Of a DNA stretch of 17,274 bases, positions 7,402-13,982 are shown piece after piece (position 1 is the first letter of the stretch; every line of letters starts with the position of its first letter). Made by a program: the position numbers and the translations under genes. The DNA is taken from the NCBI GenBank assembly GCA_007123575.1, contig SKKV01000272.1:1-17274 (forward strand), read 5' to 3'. The notes under the pieces were generated by a model. It was not told the DNA's origin, made no database searches, and saw only the letters and a program-made list of their open reading frames with translations. The stretch is from Wenzhouxiangella sp. (lineage in GTDB: Bacteria; Pseudomonadota; Gammaproteobacteria; Xanthomonadales; Wenzhouxiangellaceae).

Positions 7402-7431
7402 TTGGCGACATCGACCTGGTACTGCTATGCT
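7402..7431 (+). promoter_or_regulatory. Possible sigma-70 promoter for the liv operon
   Basis: TTGGCG (7402-7407) and TATGCT (7426-7431) are separated by 18 nt, with the -10 box 24 nt before the livH start codon. Each hexamer matches the consensus at four positions. Placement before the first gene of the operon supports it. It overlaps the ATG at 7411 on the other strand, which could be the old start of the broken kinase. Confidence 0.35.
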
Positions 7432-7444
7432 GCCCGGCAATACC

Positions 7445-7451
7445 AAGAGGG
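7445..7451 (+). promoter_or_regulatory. Ribosome binding site of livH
   Basis: AAGAGGG ends 4 nt before the ATG at 7456. It selects this start over upstream in-frame codons that lie inside the antisense kinase sequence. Confidence 0.5.
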
Positions 7452-7455
7452 TTCC

Positions 7456-8334
7456 ATGGATACGCTGCAACTGCTGATCAGCGGCATTGCCAACGGCTGT
7501 ATTTACGGTCTGATTGCGCTTGGCTTCGTCCTGATTTACAAGGCCTCCGAGTCGGTCAATTTCGCTCAGGGTGACATGATGATCCTGGGCGCCTTCCTGG
7601 CTATTGCCCTGCTCAATACCGATCAGGCGGATCTGCCATTTCTTCTTGGCCTGGCCATTGCCGGCCTCAGTCTGGGCGTTTTTGCCTATCTGCTTGACGC
7701 CCTGCTGCTGCGGCGCGTGTTCGGCCAGCCGCAGCTGACCATGGTGATCCTGACCATTGCCTTGGGGTTCGTCCTGCGCTTTGTCATTGGCGCGATCTGG
7801 GGCCATGACCCGGTCGGGCTGGATTCGCCAGTGGTCGGGCAGCGCTTGAGCATCGGCGGGCTGACCGTGCCGGTGATCGATGCGGTGATCATCGGCACAA
7901 CGGTGTTCCTGGTTGCGGTGCTGTGGCTGTTCTTCGCCCGCACCCGACTGGGCCTGGCCATGCAGGCCAGCAGCCAGAACCAGATGGCGGCCTATTACAT
8001 GGGTATTCCGGTCAAGCGGGTGGTGTCCCTGGTCTGGGCTATGTCGGGGGTGATGGCCGCGATTGCCGGCGTGTTGTTTGCCGCCAAGGGTGCGGTCGAG
8101 CCGTCAGCGGGCCTGGTCTTCGGCATCAAGGCCTTTGCCGCCGCCGTGATCGGCGGCATGGGTTCGCTGCCCGGCGCTCTGGCCGGTGGCTTGCTGATCG
8201 GCATCATGGAGCCCTTTGCCGGTCGCCACCTGCCCAGCCACATCGCTCAGGTCTCGCCTTATGCCTTGATGCTGCTGGTCCTGATCCTCAGACCCAGCGG
8301 CCTGTTTGCCCAGGTGCGAGCCAAGAAAGTATGA
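7456..8334 (+). CDS. livH: Branched-chain amino acid type ABC transporter permease LivH
   Basis: Inner-membrane permease, 292 residues, one half of the translocation channel for branched-chain amino acids or related amides and carboxylates. Seen: the typical opening LISGIANGCIYGLIALGFVLIYKASESVNFAQGDMMILGAF (about residues 7-47), many hydrophobic helices, the cytoplasmic ARTRLGLAMQASSQN...MGIPVKRVV loop that contacts the ATPases, the glycine-rich AVIGGMGSLPGALAGG stretch and the LILRPSGLFA end. The frame is open further upstream, but that part is antisense to the kinase, so the start is ATG 7456 with a good ribosome site. It overlaps livM by 4 nt (ATGA), implying coupled translation. The substrate cannot be read from the permease; the acyl-CoA synthetase downstream hints at organic acids as an alternative to amino acids. 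Confidence 0.92.
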   Translation: MDTLQLLISGIANGCIYGLIALGFVLIYKASESVNFAQGDMMILGAFLAIALLNTDQADLPFLLGLAIAGLSLGVFAYLLDALLLRRVFGQPQLTMVILTIALGFVLRFVIGAIWGHDPVGLDSPVVGQRLSIGGLTVPVIDAVIIGTTVFLVAVLWLFFARTRLGLAMQASSQNQMAAYYMGIPVKRVVSLVWAMSGVMAAIAGVLFAAKGAVEPSAGLVFGIKAFAAAVIGGMGSLPGALAGGLLIGIMEPFAGRHLPSHIAQVSPYALMLLVLILRPSGLFAQVRAKKV

Positions 8335-9425
8335 AACCCAGATTCAAGACCAGCTATGACGCCGATATCGACCGCTTTCAGGGTCACTGGCACCGTGTGC
8401 AGTACCTGCTGCTGATCGCGCTGGCGCTGGCCGCGCCGTGGGTGTTGGGCAGCTACTACGTGGGCGAACTGAGCTCGGTGCTGGTCTGGTCGCTGGCTGG
8501 CATGGGCGTGATGTTGCTGGTTGGCCATACCGGCCAGGTCAGCCTGGGCCATGCCGCGTTCATGGCGATCGGTGCTTTCACCCATCTTGCCCTGATGCTG
8601 CGCGGCTGGCCGTTTCTGCCGGCACTGCTGGCAGCGACCCTGTCAAGCGGCATCAGCGGCGCGCTGCTGGCGCTGCCAATTCTCCGTCTAAGCGGTATTT
8701 ACCTGGCCATTGCCACCTTGGCGTTGGGCGTTCTGGTTGAAGATCTGGCGATTGTTGCCGAGCCGATCACCGGCGGCGTGCGCGGCCTGGCAGCGCCGCC
8801 AATCGAGCTGCTCGGCATGACCATCGACCGGCACGGCACGCCGATTGCCTTTTACTACCTGTGTCTGGCCGTTGTCGTGCTGGTCACCCTGGCCTATGCC
8901 AATATACTGCGCTCGCCAACCGGTCGCGCCTTTATTGCCGTGCGTGACAGCGAGATTTCGGCGCGAGCGTTGGGGGTGAATGTCACCCGCACCAAAACCT
9001 TGGCCTTTGCCTTGTCTTGCGCAATCACCGGTCTGGCCGGCGCGCTGTATGCGCATCTTATCCAGGCGGTCAACTTCGAGAGTTTCCTGGTGATCATCTC
9101 CATTGCCATGCTGCTGCAGGTCATTGTCGGTGGCCTGGGCGCCATTCACGGTGCTTTTTTCGGCGCCGTGGTGATTGTTGCCTTGCCGCAGGGCATTGCA
9201 ATCAGCCGGGATTTGCTGGCCGATGTCGGTATCCGGGTGGTTGCTTACCCCGGCCTGGACATGGCGGTATTCGCCGTCATCATCATTGTCCTGATGGTGC
9301 TGGAACCACGCGGCCTCTATGGCGTCTGGCTGCGCGTACGCACCTGGTTCCAGCTCTTCCCGCTCTACCGCAAGGGCATGTTCCGCCGCGCCCGCAGCTA
9401 TCTGAAGACTGAGCGGCTGAAGTGA
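8331..9425 (+). CDS. livM: Branched-chain amino acid type ABC transporter permease LivM
   Basis: Second channel subunit, 364 residues. It has a polar N terminus (MKPRFKTSYDADIDRF...), then about ten hydrophobic spans. Family marks: GHTGQVSLGHAAFMAIGAF (about residues 65-83), LRLSGIYLAIATLALG, the ATPase-coupling loop RSPTGRAFIAVRDSE...ALGVNVTRTK and the SCAITGLAGALYAH helix. The C terminus VLEPRGLYGVWLRVR... runs into a basic tail ending KTERLK. The start is ATG 8331, which overlaps the livH stop; the longer open frame upstream is a shadow of livH. The gene is followed by a 226-bp gap containing a hairpin repeat before livG, which is unusual because such operons are normally tightly packed. 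Confidence 0.92.
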   Translation: MKPRFKTSYDADIDRFQGHWHRVQYLLLIALALAAPWVLGSYYVGELSSVLVWSLAGMGVMLLVGHTGQVSLGHAAFMAIGAFTHLALMLRGWPFLPALLAATLSSGISGALLALPILRLSGIYLAIATLALGVLVEDLAIVAEPITGGVRGLAAPPIELLGMTIDRHGTPIAFYYLCLAVVVLVTLAYANILRSPTGRAFIAVRDSEISARALGVNVTRTKTLAFALSCAITGLAGALYAHLIQAVNFESFLVIISIAMLLQVIVGGLGAIHGAFFGAVVIVALPQGIAISRDLLADVGIRVVAYPGLDMAVFAVIIIVLMVLEPRGLYGVWLRVRTWFQLFPLYRKGMFRRARSYLKTERLK

Positions 9426-9440
9426 AAAGAAAAACCGTGA

Positions 9441-9576
9441 AACCACCGAAGACACCGAAGACACCGAAAGGTACTGACGAGAACGATGTCCTTGTGCCTG
9501 CACAGAGCGAAAGGCTTGCCGATGTCTTGATGCTCACCAAGATTAAAATTCGGTGTCTTCGGTGTCTTCGGTGGTT
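9441..9576. repeat. Long hairpin element E1 with 9-nt tandem units in its arms (livM-livG gap)
   Basis: The left arm 9441-9468 and right arm 9549-9576 are perfect reverse complements over 28 nt, separated by an 80-nt loop. Each arm is built of three 9-nt units (ACCACCGAA, GACACCGAA, GACACCGAA on the left). The loop holds a small inner inverted repeat TGTG/CACA around 9493-9504. Being palindromic, the element has the same arms on both strands. It sits within an operon, so the transcript between livM and livG would carry the hairpin. Read as protein it gives spurious repeats such as PKTPKTPK. Confidence 0.9.
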
Positions 9577-9606
9577 CCAGAATCTTTTGTTGGCGAAGCG
9601 AATTTT

Positions 9607-9642
9607 CACCCTCTCACCCTCTTTTCCTCTGCCCCTCTGCCC
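9607..9642 (+). other. Pyrimidine-rich tract before livG
   Basis: Nearly all C and T, with short repeats (CACCCTCT, CCCTCTG). It occupies the place where a ribosome site for livG should be. No Shine-Dalgarno sequence is visible before ATG 9652. Confidence 0.4.
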
Positions 9643-9651
9643 ACCGCGGCG

Positions 9652-10419
9652 ATGAGTCTCCTGGAAGTCAACAACGTCAGCCTTTCTTTCGGTGGCATCC
9701 GCGCCATCGACGGGGTCAGCTTTGATGTCAATCCGGGCGAGGTCTTCACCATCGTCGGGCCAAACGGCGCAGGCAAATCATCGCTGTTCAACCTGATCAG
9801 TCGCTTTTACGAACCGGCTGCTGGCTCAATCAGGTTTGACGGTCAAGATCTGCTGGCGTGCAAGCCCCACGAAGTGATCGACTCTGGCATCGCGCGCACC
9901 TTCCAGAACATCGAGCTGTTCGATCATGCCACGGTGCTGGACAACCTGTTGATCGGCAGGCACAGCCGGCGCCGGACGTACTGGTTCGAGGACCTGCTGT
10001 TTCTGCCACGAGTGCGGCGCGAAGAGCAGGAGCATCGGCGGGCGGTGGAGGAGGTGATCGATTTTCTCGAGCTGGCCGCCTATCGCGACCGCATGATTCA
10101 GGGCCTGCCCTATGGCGTGCGCAAGGTGGTGGAGATTGCCCAGGCGCTGGTATCCAGGCCGAAGCTTTTGCTGCTGGACGAGCCGGCTGCGGGTCTGAGC
10201 GTGGAAGAGACCGAGAACATGGCCTGGTGGATCGAGGACATGCAGAAAGACCTGGGCCTGACCATCGTCATGGTCGAGCACGACATGGGTCTGGTCAGCC
10301 GGGTGTCGGATCGGGTGCTGGCCATTGCCGAGGGTCGGCCGCTGGTCGAGGGTGCGCCGGGCGAAGTGCAGGCCCATCCCGAGGTGATCAGGGCTTGGCT
10401 GGGCGGTGTCGACGAATGA
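9652..10419 (+). CDS. livG: Branched-chain amino acid type ABC transporter ATP-binding protein LivG
   Basis: Cytoplasmic ATPase, 255 residues, that powers the LivHM channel. Walker A GPNGAGKS (36-43), Q-loop region ARTFQNIELF (81-90), a LivG-type signature LPYGVRKVVEIAQAL (152-166) instead of canonical LSGGQ, Walker B KLLLLDEP (171-178) and the switch His in VEHD (H210). The start is set at ATG 9652 (MSLLEVNNVSLSFGG), where homology begins. An earlier in-frame ATG at 9553 would add residues encoded by the hairpin repeat and pyrimidine tract and is rejected. The stop overlaps the livF start by 4 nt. Translation initiation lacks a visible ribosome site. Confidence 0.92.
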   Translation: MSLLEVNNVSLSFGGIRAIDGVSFDVNPGEVFTIVGPNGAGKSSLFNLISRFYEPAAGSIRFDGQDLLACKPHEVIDSGIARTFQNIELFDHATVLDNLLIGRHSRRRTYWFEDLLFLPRVRREEQEHRRAVEEVIDFLELAAYRDRMIQGLPYGVRKVVEIAQALVSRPKLLLLDEPAAGLSVEETENMAWWIEDMQKDLGLTIVMVEHDMGLVSRVSDRVLAIAEGRPLVEGAPGEVQAHPEVIRAWLGGVDE

Positions 10420-11186
10420 ACCCGCTGTTGACCGTACACAACCTGGAATCCAGCTATGGGCCGGTGATGGCCTTGCGCGGGGTGTCTTTGAGCGTGCCGG
10501 AGGGCAGTATTGTCACGGTGCTGGGCAGCAACGGTGCCGGCAAGACCACGCTGATGCGCACTCTGTCGGGGGCGCTGGCGCCGCGCAAGGGCAGCGTTCG
10601 CTACCGCAGCAAGCGCATCGACGGGCTGGAGCCGGACAAACTGGTTCGTGAAGGCATTGTTCATGTGCCCGAGGGCCGGGAGATTTTCCCGTTCATGAGC
10701 GTGGCCGAGAACCTGCGCATGGGCGCGTTTACCCGGCGTGACCGGGCCGGCCTGGCGGCGGAGCTTGGGCTGGTGCATGAGTATTTTCCGGTCCTGGCCG
10801 AGCGTCGGGACCAGGAGGCCGGTACCTTGTCCGGCGGTGAGCAGCAGATGCTGGCCATCGCCCGCGGCCTGATGGCCCGGCCGGCGCTGATGCTGCTCGA
10901 TGAGCCCTCGCTGGGTCTGTCGCCGATGCTGGTCGCTGAAATCTTCAGCATCATCCGCCGCCTGAACCAGGAGCAGGGCCTGACCATGATCCTGGTCGAG
11001 CAGAACGCGCGCGCGGCGCTCGAAGTGGCTGACCACGGCTACGTGCTGGAGATTGGCCGGATTGTCATGGATGGCCCGGCCGAGCGGTTGATGGACTCCG
11101 ATGACATTCGTGAGTTCTACCTGGGCAAGGCCGCCGACAGCAGTCGTGGTCGGCGGCGCTGGCGCAAGCGCAAGTCCTGGCGGTAG
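10416..11186 (+). CDS. livF: Branched-chain amino acid type ABC transporter ATP-binding protein LivF
   Basis: Second cytoplasmic ATPase, 256 residues. Walker A GSNGAGKTT (37-45), the LivF hallmark GIVHVPEGREIFPFMSVAENL (80-100), signature LSGGEQQM (138-145), Walker B LMLLDEPS (158-165), and VEQN in place of a switch His, as is usual for LivF. It starts at ATG 10416 overlapping the livG stop (ATGA). The normal LivF end (IREFYLG) is followed by an extra tail of about 19 residues rich in Arg and Lys (RGRRRWRKRKSWR), which is not part of the usual fold. The next gene is 190 bp away, across the second hairpin element. Confidence 0.92.
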   Translation: MNPLLTVHNLESSYGPVMALRGVSLSVPEGSIVTVLGSNGAGKTTLMRTLSGALAPRKGSVRYRSKRIDGLEPDKLVREGIVHVPEGREIFPFMSVAENLRMGAFTRRDRAGLAAELGLVHEYFPVLAERRDQEAGTLSGGEQQMLAIARGLMARPALMLLDEPSLGLSPMLVAEIFSIIRRLNQEQGLTMILVEQNARAALEVADHGYVLEIGRIVMDGPAERLMDSDDIREFYLGKAADSSRGRRRWRKRKSWR

Positions 11187-11192
11187 CAGGGG

Positions 11193-11213
11193 CAAGGCTC
11201 AAGGTTCAAGGAA
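11193..11213 (+). repeat. Short 7-nt tandem repeat after livF
   Basis: Three near-copies of a 7-nt unit: CAAGGCT, CAAGGTT, CAAGGAA, directly upstream of the hairpin element E2. No function is evident. Confidence 0.4.
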
Positions 11214-11221
11214 AATGTGGG

Positions 11222-11357
11222 AACCACCGAAGACACCGAAGACACCGAAAAGAGCAACAACAAATGAAAAGTCTTTTCCCAACTGCCCTTACGGTTTCTG
11301 ACCGCTCAGATTGTGCTGACTGGCCTGTCTTCGGTGATTTCGGTGTCTTCGGTGGTT
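11222..11357. repeat. Long hairpin element E2, same arm units as E1 (livF-acyl-CoA synthetase gap)
   Basis: The left arm 11222-11249 is identical to the E1 left arm (28 nt of ACCACCGAA/GACACCGAA units). The right arm 11330-11357 is its reverse complement with two mismatches in the inner part (GAT for GTC/TCT context near 11337-11338). Two further G-C pairs extend the stem to 11220-11359. The loop is 80 nt, exactly as in E1, but its sequence is different and contains its own inverted repeat GAAAAG/CTTTTC (11267-11279). Confidence 0.9.
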
Positions 11358-11376
11358 CCAAAATCAGGTTCTCAAG

Positions 11377-13176
11377 ATGACTGAGACCATCGAAATTGAC
11401 GGTTGCGATACGCTGGCCAAACTGTGGCGCAAGGTTTGTCGTGAGCGCGGGGCGGCGATTGCCCATCGCGAGAAGAAGCTGGGGATCTGGCAGGCGCGGT
11501 CCTGGCGGGACTGGTTCGAGGGGGCGCGCGCGATTGGGCTGGGGCTGATGGAGCTGGGGCTTGAGCGCGGGCAGGTGGTGTCGCTACTCAGCGAGGATCG
11601 GCTGGAGTGGCTGTATGCCGATCTGGGCATTGTCGCCGCCGGCGGCATCAGCAACGGTATCTACACCACCGACAGCGCGCGTCAGCTGGCCTTTCTGGTC
11701 GACGACAGCGAATCGGCTTTTCTGCTGGTCGAAAACGACGAGCAGCTCGACAAGTTCCTGGCCGAGCGCGATGCCATGCCGGGCTTGAAGAAGGTGATTG
11801 TCTTTGATCGCAAGGGTTTGCGCGATTTTTCTGATCCGCAGGTGATGTTCATGGACGAGTTGATGGCGCTCGGGCAGGCGGTCAGCGACGGTGAGCGTCG
11901 GTTCGATGCGCGCATTGACGCCGGCTCGGCCGAGGAGATTAGGATGCTGATCTACACCTCGGGCACGACCGGAACGCCGAAGGGCGCGATGATCAGCCAT
12001 CGCAACGTGTTGTTCATGCTTGATCGCGGCGACCGGGTGCTAGATGTGCACGCCGACGACGAACAGCTCTGCTTTTTGCCCTTGAGCCATATTCTCGAGC
12101 GCCTGATCTCGGTCGAGTTGCCGATCTACAAGGGTGTGCGGGTCAACTTTGCCGAAAGCCCGGAGACGGTGTTCGACAATCTGCGCGAGATTTCGCCGCA
12201 TGCCTTCACGGCCGTCCCCAGGCTATGGGAAAAGCTCTACAGTGCGATCAGCGATCAGCGTCGCGAGGCTACGGCGATTGGACGCTGGGCGTTTGCTCGC
12301 GCGCTGAAAGCTGGGCATGCCTACCGGGCTGCTGAAACGCCGGGTTTGGCCTTGCGGCTGCGCTACGCCTTCTGGGATTTGCTGGTTCTGAGAAACTTGC
12401 GCCAGCTGATTGGCATGGGCCGGATCCGCCGGGCCACGACTGGCGCCGCCCCGATTGCGCCGGACCTGATTCGCTGGTTTCAGGCCATTGGCGTGCCGCT
12501 GTACGAGGGCTACGGCATGACCGAGACCACCGGCATCATTTCGGTCAATACGCCGGAAAGAAGTCGGATTGGTTCGGTCGGTGCACCGCTGCCGGATACC
12601 GAGGTCCGGATTGCCGAAGGCGGTGAGATCCTGGTCCGCGGCCAGCATGTGTTCGAGGGCTACTGGAAACGCCCGGAGCAGACGGCCGAGGAGGTTCGTG
12701 ACGGCTGGCTGCACACCGGCGACAGCGGTCGTCTGGATGAGGGCATGCTCACCATCACCGGCCGGATCAAGGACATCATCATTACCGCTGGCGGCAAGAA
12801 CATCGCCCCGGCCGAGATCGAAAGCAAGCTCAAGTTCTCGCCCTACATTGCCGATGCCGTGCTGGTCGGCGATCAGCGCAAGTATCTGACCTGCCTGATC
12901 ATGATCGACCGCGACAATGTCGAAACCTGGGCCCAGCGCCGCCAGATGCCGTTTTCCGATTTCCGCTCGCTATGCCGGGCCGAGGCCGTGCAGGCGCTGA
13001 TCGGCGAGGTGGTCAATGAAGTCAACAGCCAGTTCGCCCAGGTCGAGCAGATCAAGTATTTCCGCCTGATCGACGTGATGCTGAGCGCCGACGACGAGGA
13101 GCTGACGGCAACGATGAAACTCAAGCGTGCGCAGGTAGAAAAGAAGTACTGGGAACTGATCGAGTCGATGTACTGA
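11377..13176 (+). CDS. Long-chain-type acyl-CoA synthetase (AMP-forming)
   Basis: Cytoplasmic or membrane-associated enzyme, 599 residues, that activates a carboxylic acid with ATP and CoA through an acyl-AMP intermediate. Seen: P-loop YTSGTTGTPKG (193-203), the FLPLSHILER region (233-242), acyl/adenylate site YEGYGMTET (376-384), GWLHTGDSG (443-451), hinge motif GRIKDIIITAGGKNIAP (462-478), and the C-terminal catalytic Lys context ATMKLKR (578-584). Length and the GGKNIAP motif place it with long-chain fatty acyl-CoA ligases (FadD15-like). It follows the liv genes in the same direction, a common association that suggests the transported acid is activated here; the exact chain length or substrate is unknown. 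Start ATG 11377 has a weak AGG 8 nt upstream. The hairpin E2 lies just before it. Confidence 0.9.
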   Translation: MTETIEIDGCDTLAKLWRKVCRERGAAIAHREKKLGIWQARSWRDWFEGARAIGLGLMELGLERGQVVSLLSEDRLEWLYADLGIVAAGGISNGIYTTDSARQLAFLVDDSESAFLLVENDEQLDKFLAERDAMPGLKKVIVFDRKGLRDFSDPQVMFMDELMALGQAVSDGERRFDARIDAGSAEEIRMLIYTSGTTGTPKGAMISHRNVLFMLDRGDRVLDVHADDEQLCFLPLSHILERLISVELPIYKGVRVNFAESPETVFDNLREISPHAFTAVPRLWEKLYSAISDQRREATAIGRWAFARALKAGHAYRAAETPGLALRLRYAFWDLLVLRNLRQLIGMGRIRRATTGAAPIAPDLIRWFQAIGVPLYEGYGMTETTGIISVNTPERSRIGSVGAPLPDTEVRIAEGGEILVRGQHVFEGYWKRPEQTAEEVRDGWLHTGDSGRLDEGMLTITGRIKDIIITAGGKNIAPAEIESKLKFSPYIADAVLVGDQRKYLTCLIMIDRDNVETWAQRRQMPFSDFRSLCRAEAVQALIGEVVNEVNSQFAQVEQIKYFRLIDVMLSADDEELTATMKLKRAQVEKKYWELIESMY

Positions 13177-13206
13177 AGGTGTAGAGGGGCTGTTTCAGAA
13201 CCGTAG

Positions 13207-13226
13207 CCCGGCCCAACGCGGCCGGG
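13207..13226. terminator. GC-rich stem-loop between convergent genes
   Basis: CCCGGCC (13207-13213) pairs perfectly with GGCCGGG (13220-13226) around a 6-nt loop. It lies between the acyl-CoA synthetase and the convergent exported-protein gene. No T-run follows on either strand, so it may be a Rho-independent-like stop with poor tail or only a transcript-end stabiliser. Confidence 0.35.
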
Positions 13227-13253
13227 GACCATGTCGGAACCAGCAATCGCCGG

Positions 13254-13856
13254 TTAAAGGAATTGTCCGAGCACCGGTTCAACTTCGAAACGCTGGCGAA
13301 ACAATTCGTCCGGGTCGATGGTTTCCAGGCGGATTGGGATGATTATGGTCTGGTTTCCGCTTTCGCTATGGTGAATGGCTAGGGCAATCTGGTGCAGGAA
13401 AGCGGTGCCGAATTCGGTATCGGGGTCAATTTCCAGGCTGATCGGCATTCGCAGGGAGGTGCCCGGCTCGATCATGGCAGGTTCTGATTCGATCAACACC
13501 TGGCTACCATCAGTCCGCGTGCGTTCGGCGGCGATCTGCAGGGCCTCATCGCCGGTATTTTCGATTAATACCCAGGCTTGTCCTGCCTGCCCTGGAGGCA
13601 GCTCAGCGCGAATAATGGCTTCGCCCGAGCTGGCACAGTGCACTTGTTCTCCGAGTTCGCTACCTCGCCCGACACTCACTACAACTGGCTTTTCGGCGTC
13701 AATAATCAGGTTGCAGCTTGCTGGCGAAGGAGGACGCAGCGGCTCTGGCGCTGGTCGGCTGCCGCCGCGTTGAACGGCATCAGCACAGGTCGAGGCTAGC
13801 AACATCAAGGCCGCCAGCAGCAAGGTCGTCAAGCCAAAGGGTGCGGCTAGGCGCAT
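13254..13856 (-). CDS. Exported protein of unknown function, beta-rich
   Basis: A 200-residue protein with a clear signal peptide: MRLAAPFG, a hydrophobic core (TTLLLAALMLLAS) and a likely cleavage after ADA near residue 27. A Pro-rich linker follows (RPAPEPLRPPSP), then a beta-strand-rich region with alternating hydrophobics (AWVLIENTGDEALQI, IEPGTSLRMPISLEI, QTIIIPIRLETID) that resembles an immunoglobulin-like extracellular domain. Two cysteines (PASCNL and VHCASS) could form one disulfide. The cysteine in LASTC is not a proper lipobox. The start ATG 13856 is preferred over an upstream TTG at 13913 because the signal peptide and a plausible promoter fit it. It is divergent from the ECF sigma gene, so it may be a sensor or target of that system; that is inference from position only. 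Confidence 0.7.
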   Translation of the reverse strand: MRLAAPFGLTTLLLAALMLLASTCADAVQRGGSRPAPEPLRPPSPASCNLIIDAEKPVVVSVGRGSELGEQVHCASSGEAIIRAELPPGQAGQAWVLIENTGDEALQIAAERTRTDGSQVLIESEPAMIEPGTSLRMPISLEIDPDTEFGTAFLHQIALAIHHSESGNQTIIIPIRLETIDPDELFRQRFEVEPVLGQFL

Positions 13857-13885
13857 CGGACAAGCGTTTTCCGGTTTCTGCTCAG

Positions 13886-13913
13886 ATCGTAGTTTAGTGC
13901 CTGTAGCGGTCAA
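13886..13913 (-). promoter_or_regulatory. Possible promoter of the exported-protein gene
   Basis: On the minus strand TTGACC (13908-13913) and TACGAT (13886-13891) are spaced by 16 nt, about 30 nt before the ATG at 13856. The -35 box matches the consensus at five positions and the -10 box at four. It lies in the divergent region shared with the sigma factor gene. Confidence 0.4.
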
Positions 13914-13982
13914 AGTGAAATGCTGTGCTGGGTTACTATCATCATTCCTGATTACCCACCTGATGACGAACCACGTTCCTGC

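Noticed and set aside
6778..7455. Long plus-strand extension upstream of livH
   Set aside because: It is antisense to the histidine kinase coding sequence; protein-family similarity begins at ATG 7456, which has a ribosome site.
8688..9503. Long minus-strand open frame opposite livM
   Set aside because: Composition (Gln, His, Asp rich) is that of a shadow frame in a high-GC gene, and the plus strand carries a clear LivM.
9553..9651. Earlier start for livG at ATG 9553
   Set aside because: The extra N terminus would be encoded by the E1 right arm and the pyrimidine tract; the ATPase fold starts at ATG 9652.
9422..9655. Short plus-strand frame with PKTPKTPK repeats
   Set aside because: It is the translation of the hairpin arm and pyrimidine tract; similar frames arise at E2 (11101-11301).
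10110..11195. 361-codon minus-strand frame opposite livG/livF
   Set aside because: It spans two well-supported plus-strand ATPase genes in an antisense phase and shows no family features.
9441..11357. The 9-nt repeats as a CRISPR array
   Set aside because: The units are 9 nt with no spacers of normal size, and they are arranged as inverted arms of a hairpin rather than as direct repeats separated by unique spacers.
13920..13982. Earlier start for the ECF sigma factor
   Set aside because: The added 21 residues (MLCWVTIIIPDYPP...) are atypical of the family; the usual length is reached from ATG 13983.
13857..13982. Promoter of the sigma factor gene
   Set aside because: TACTAT at 13934-13939 resembles a -10 box, but no acceptable -35 lies at normal spacing, so I do not call it.
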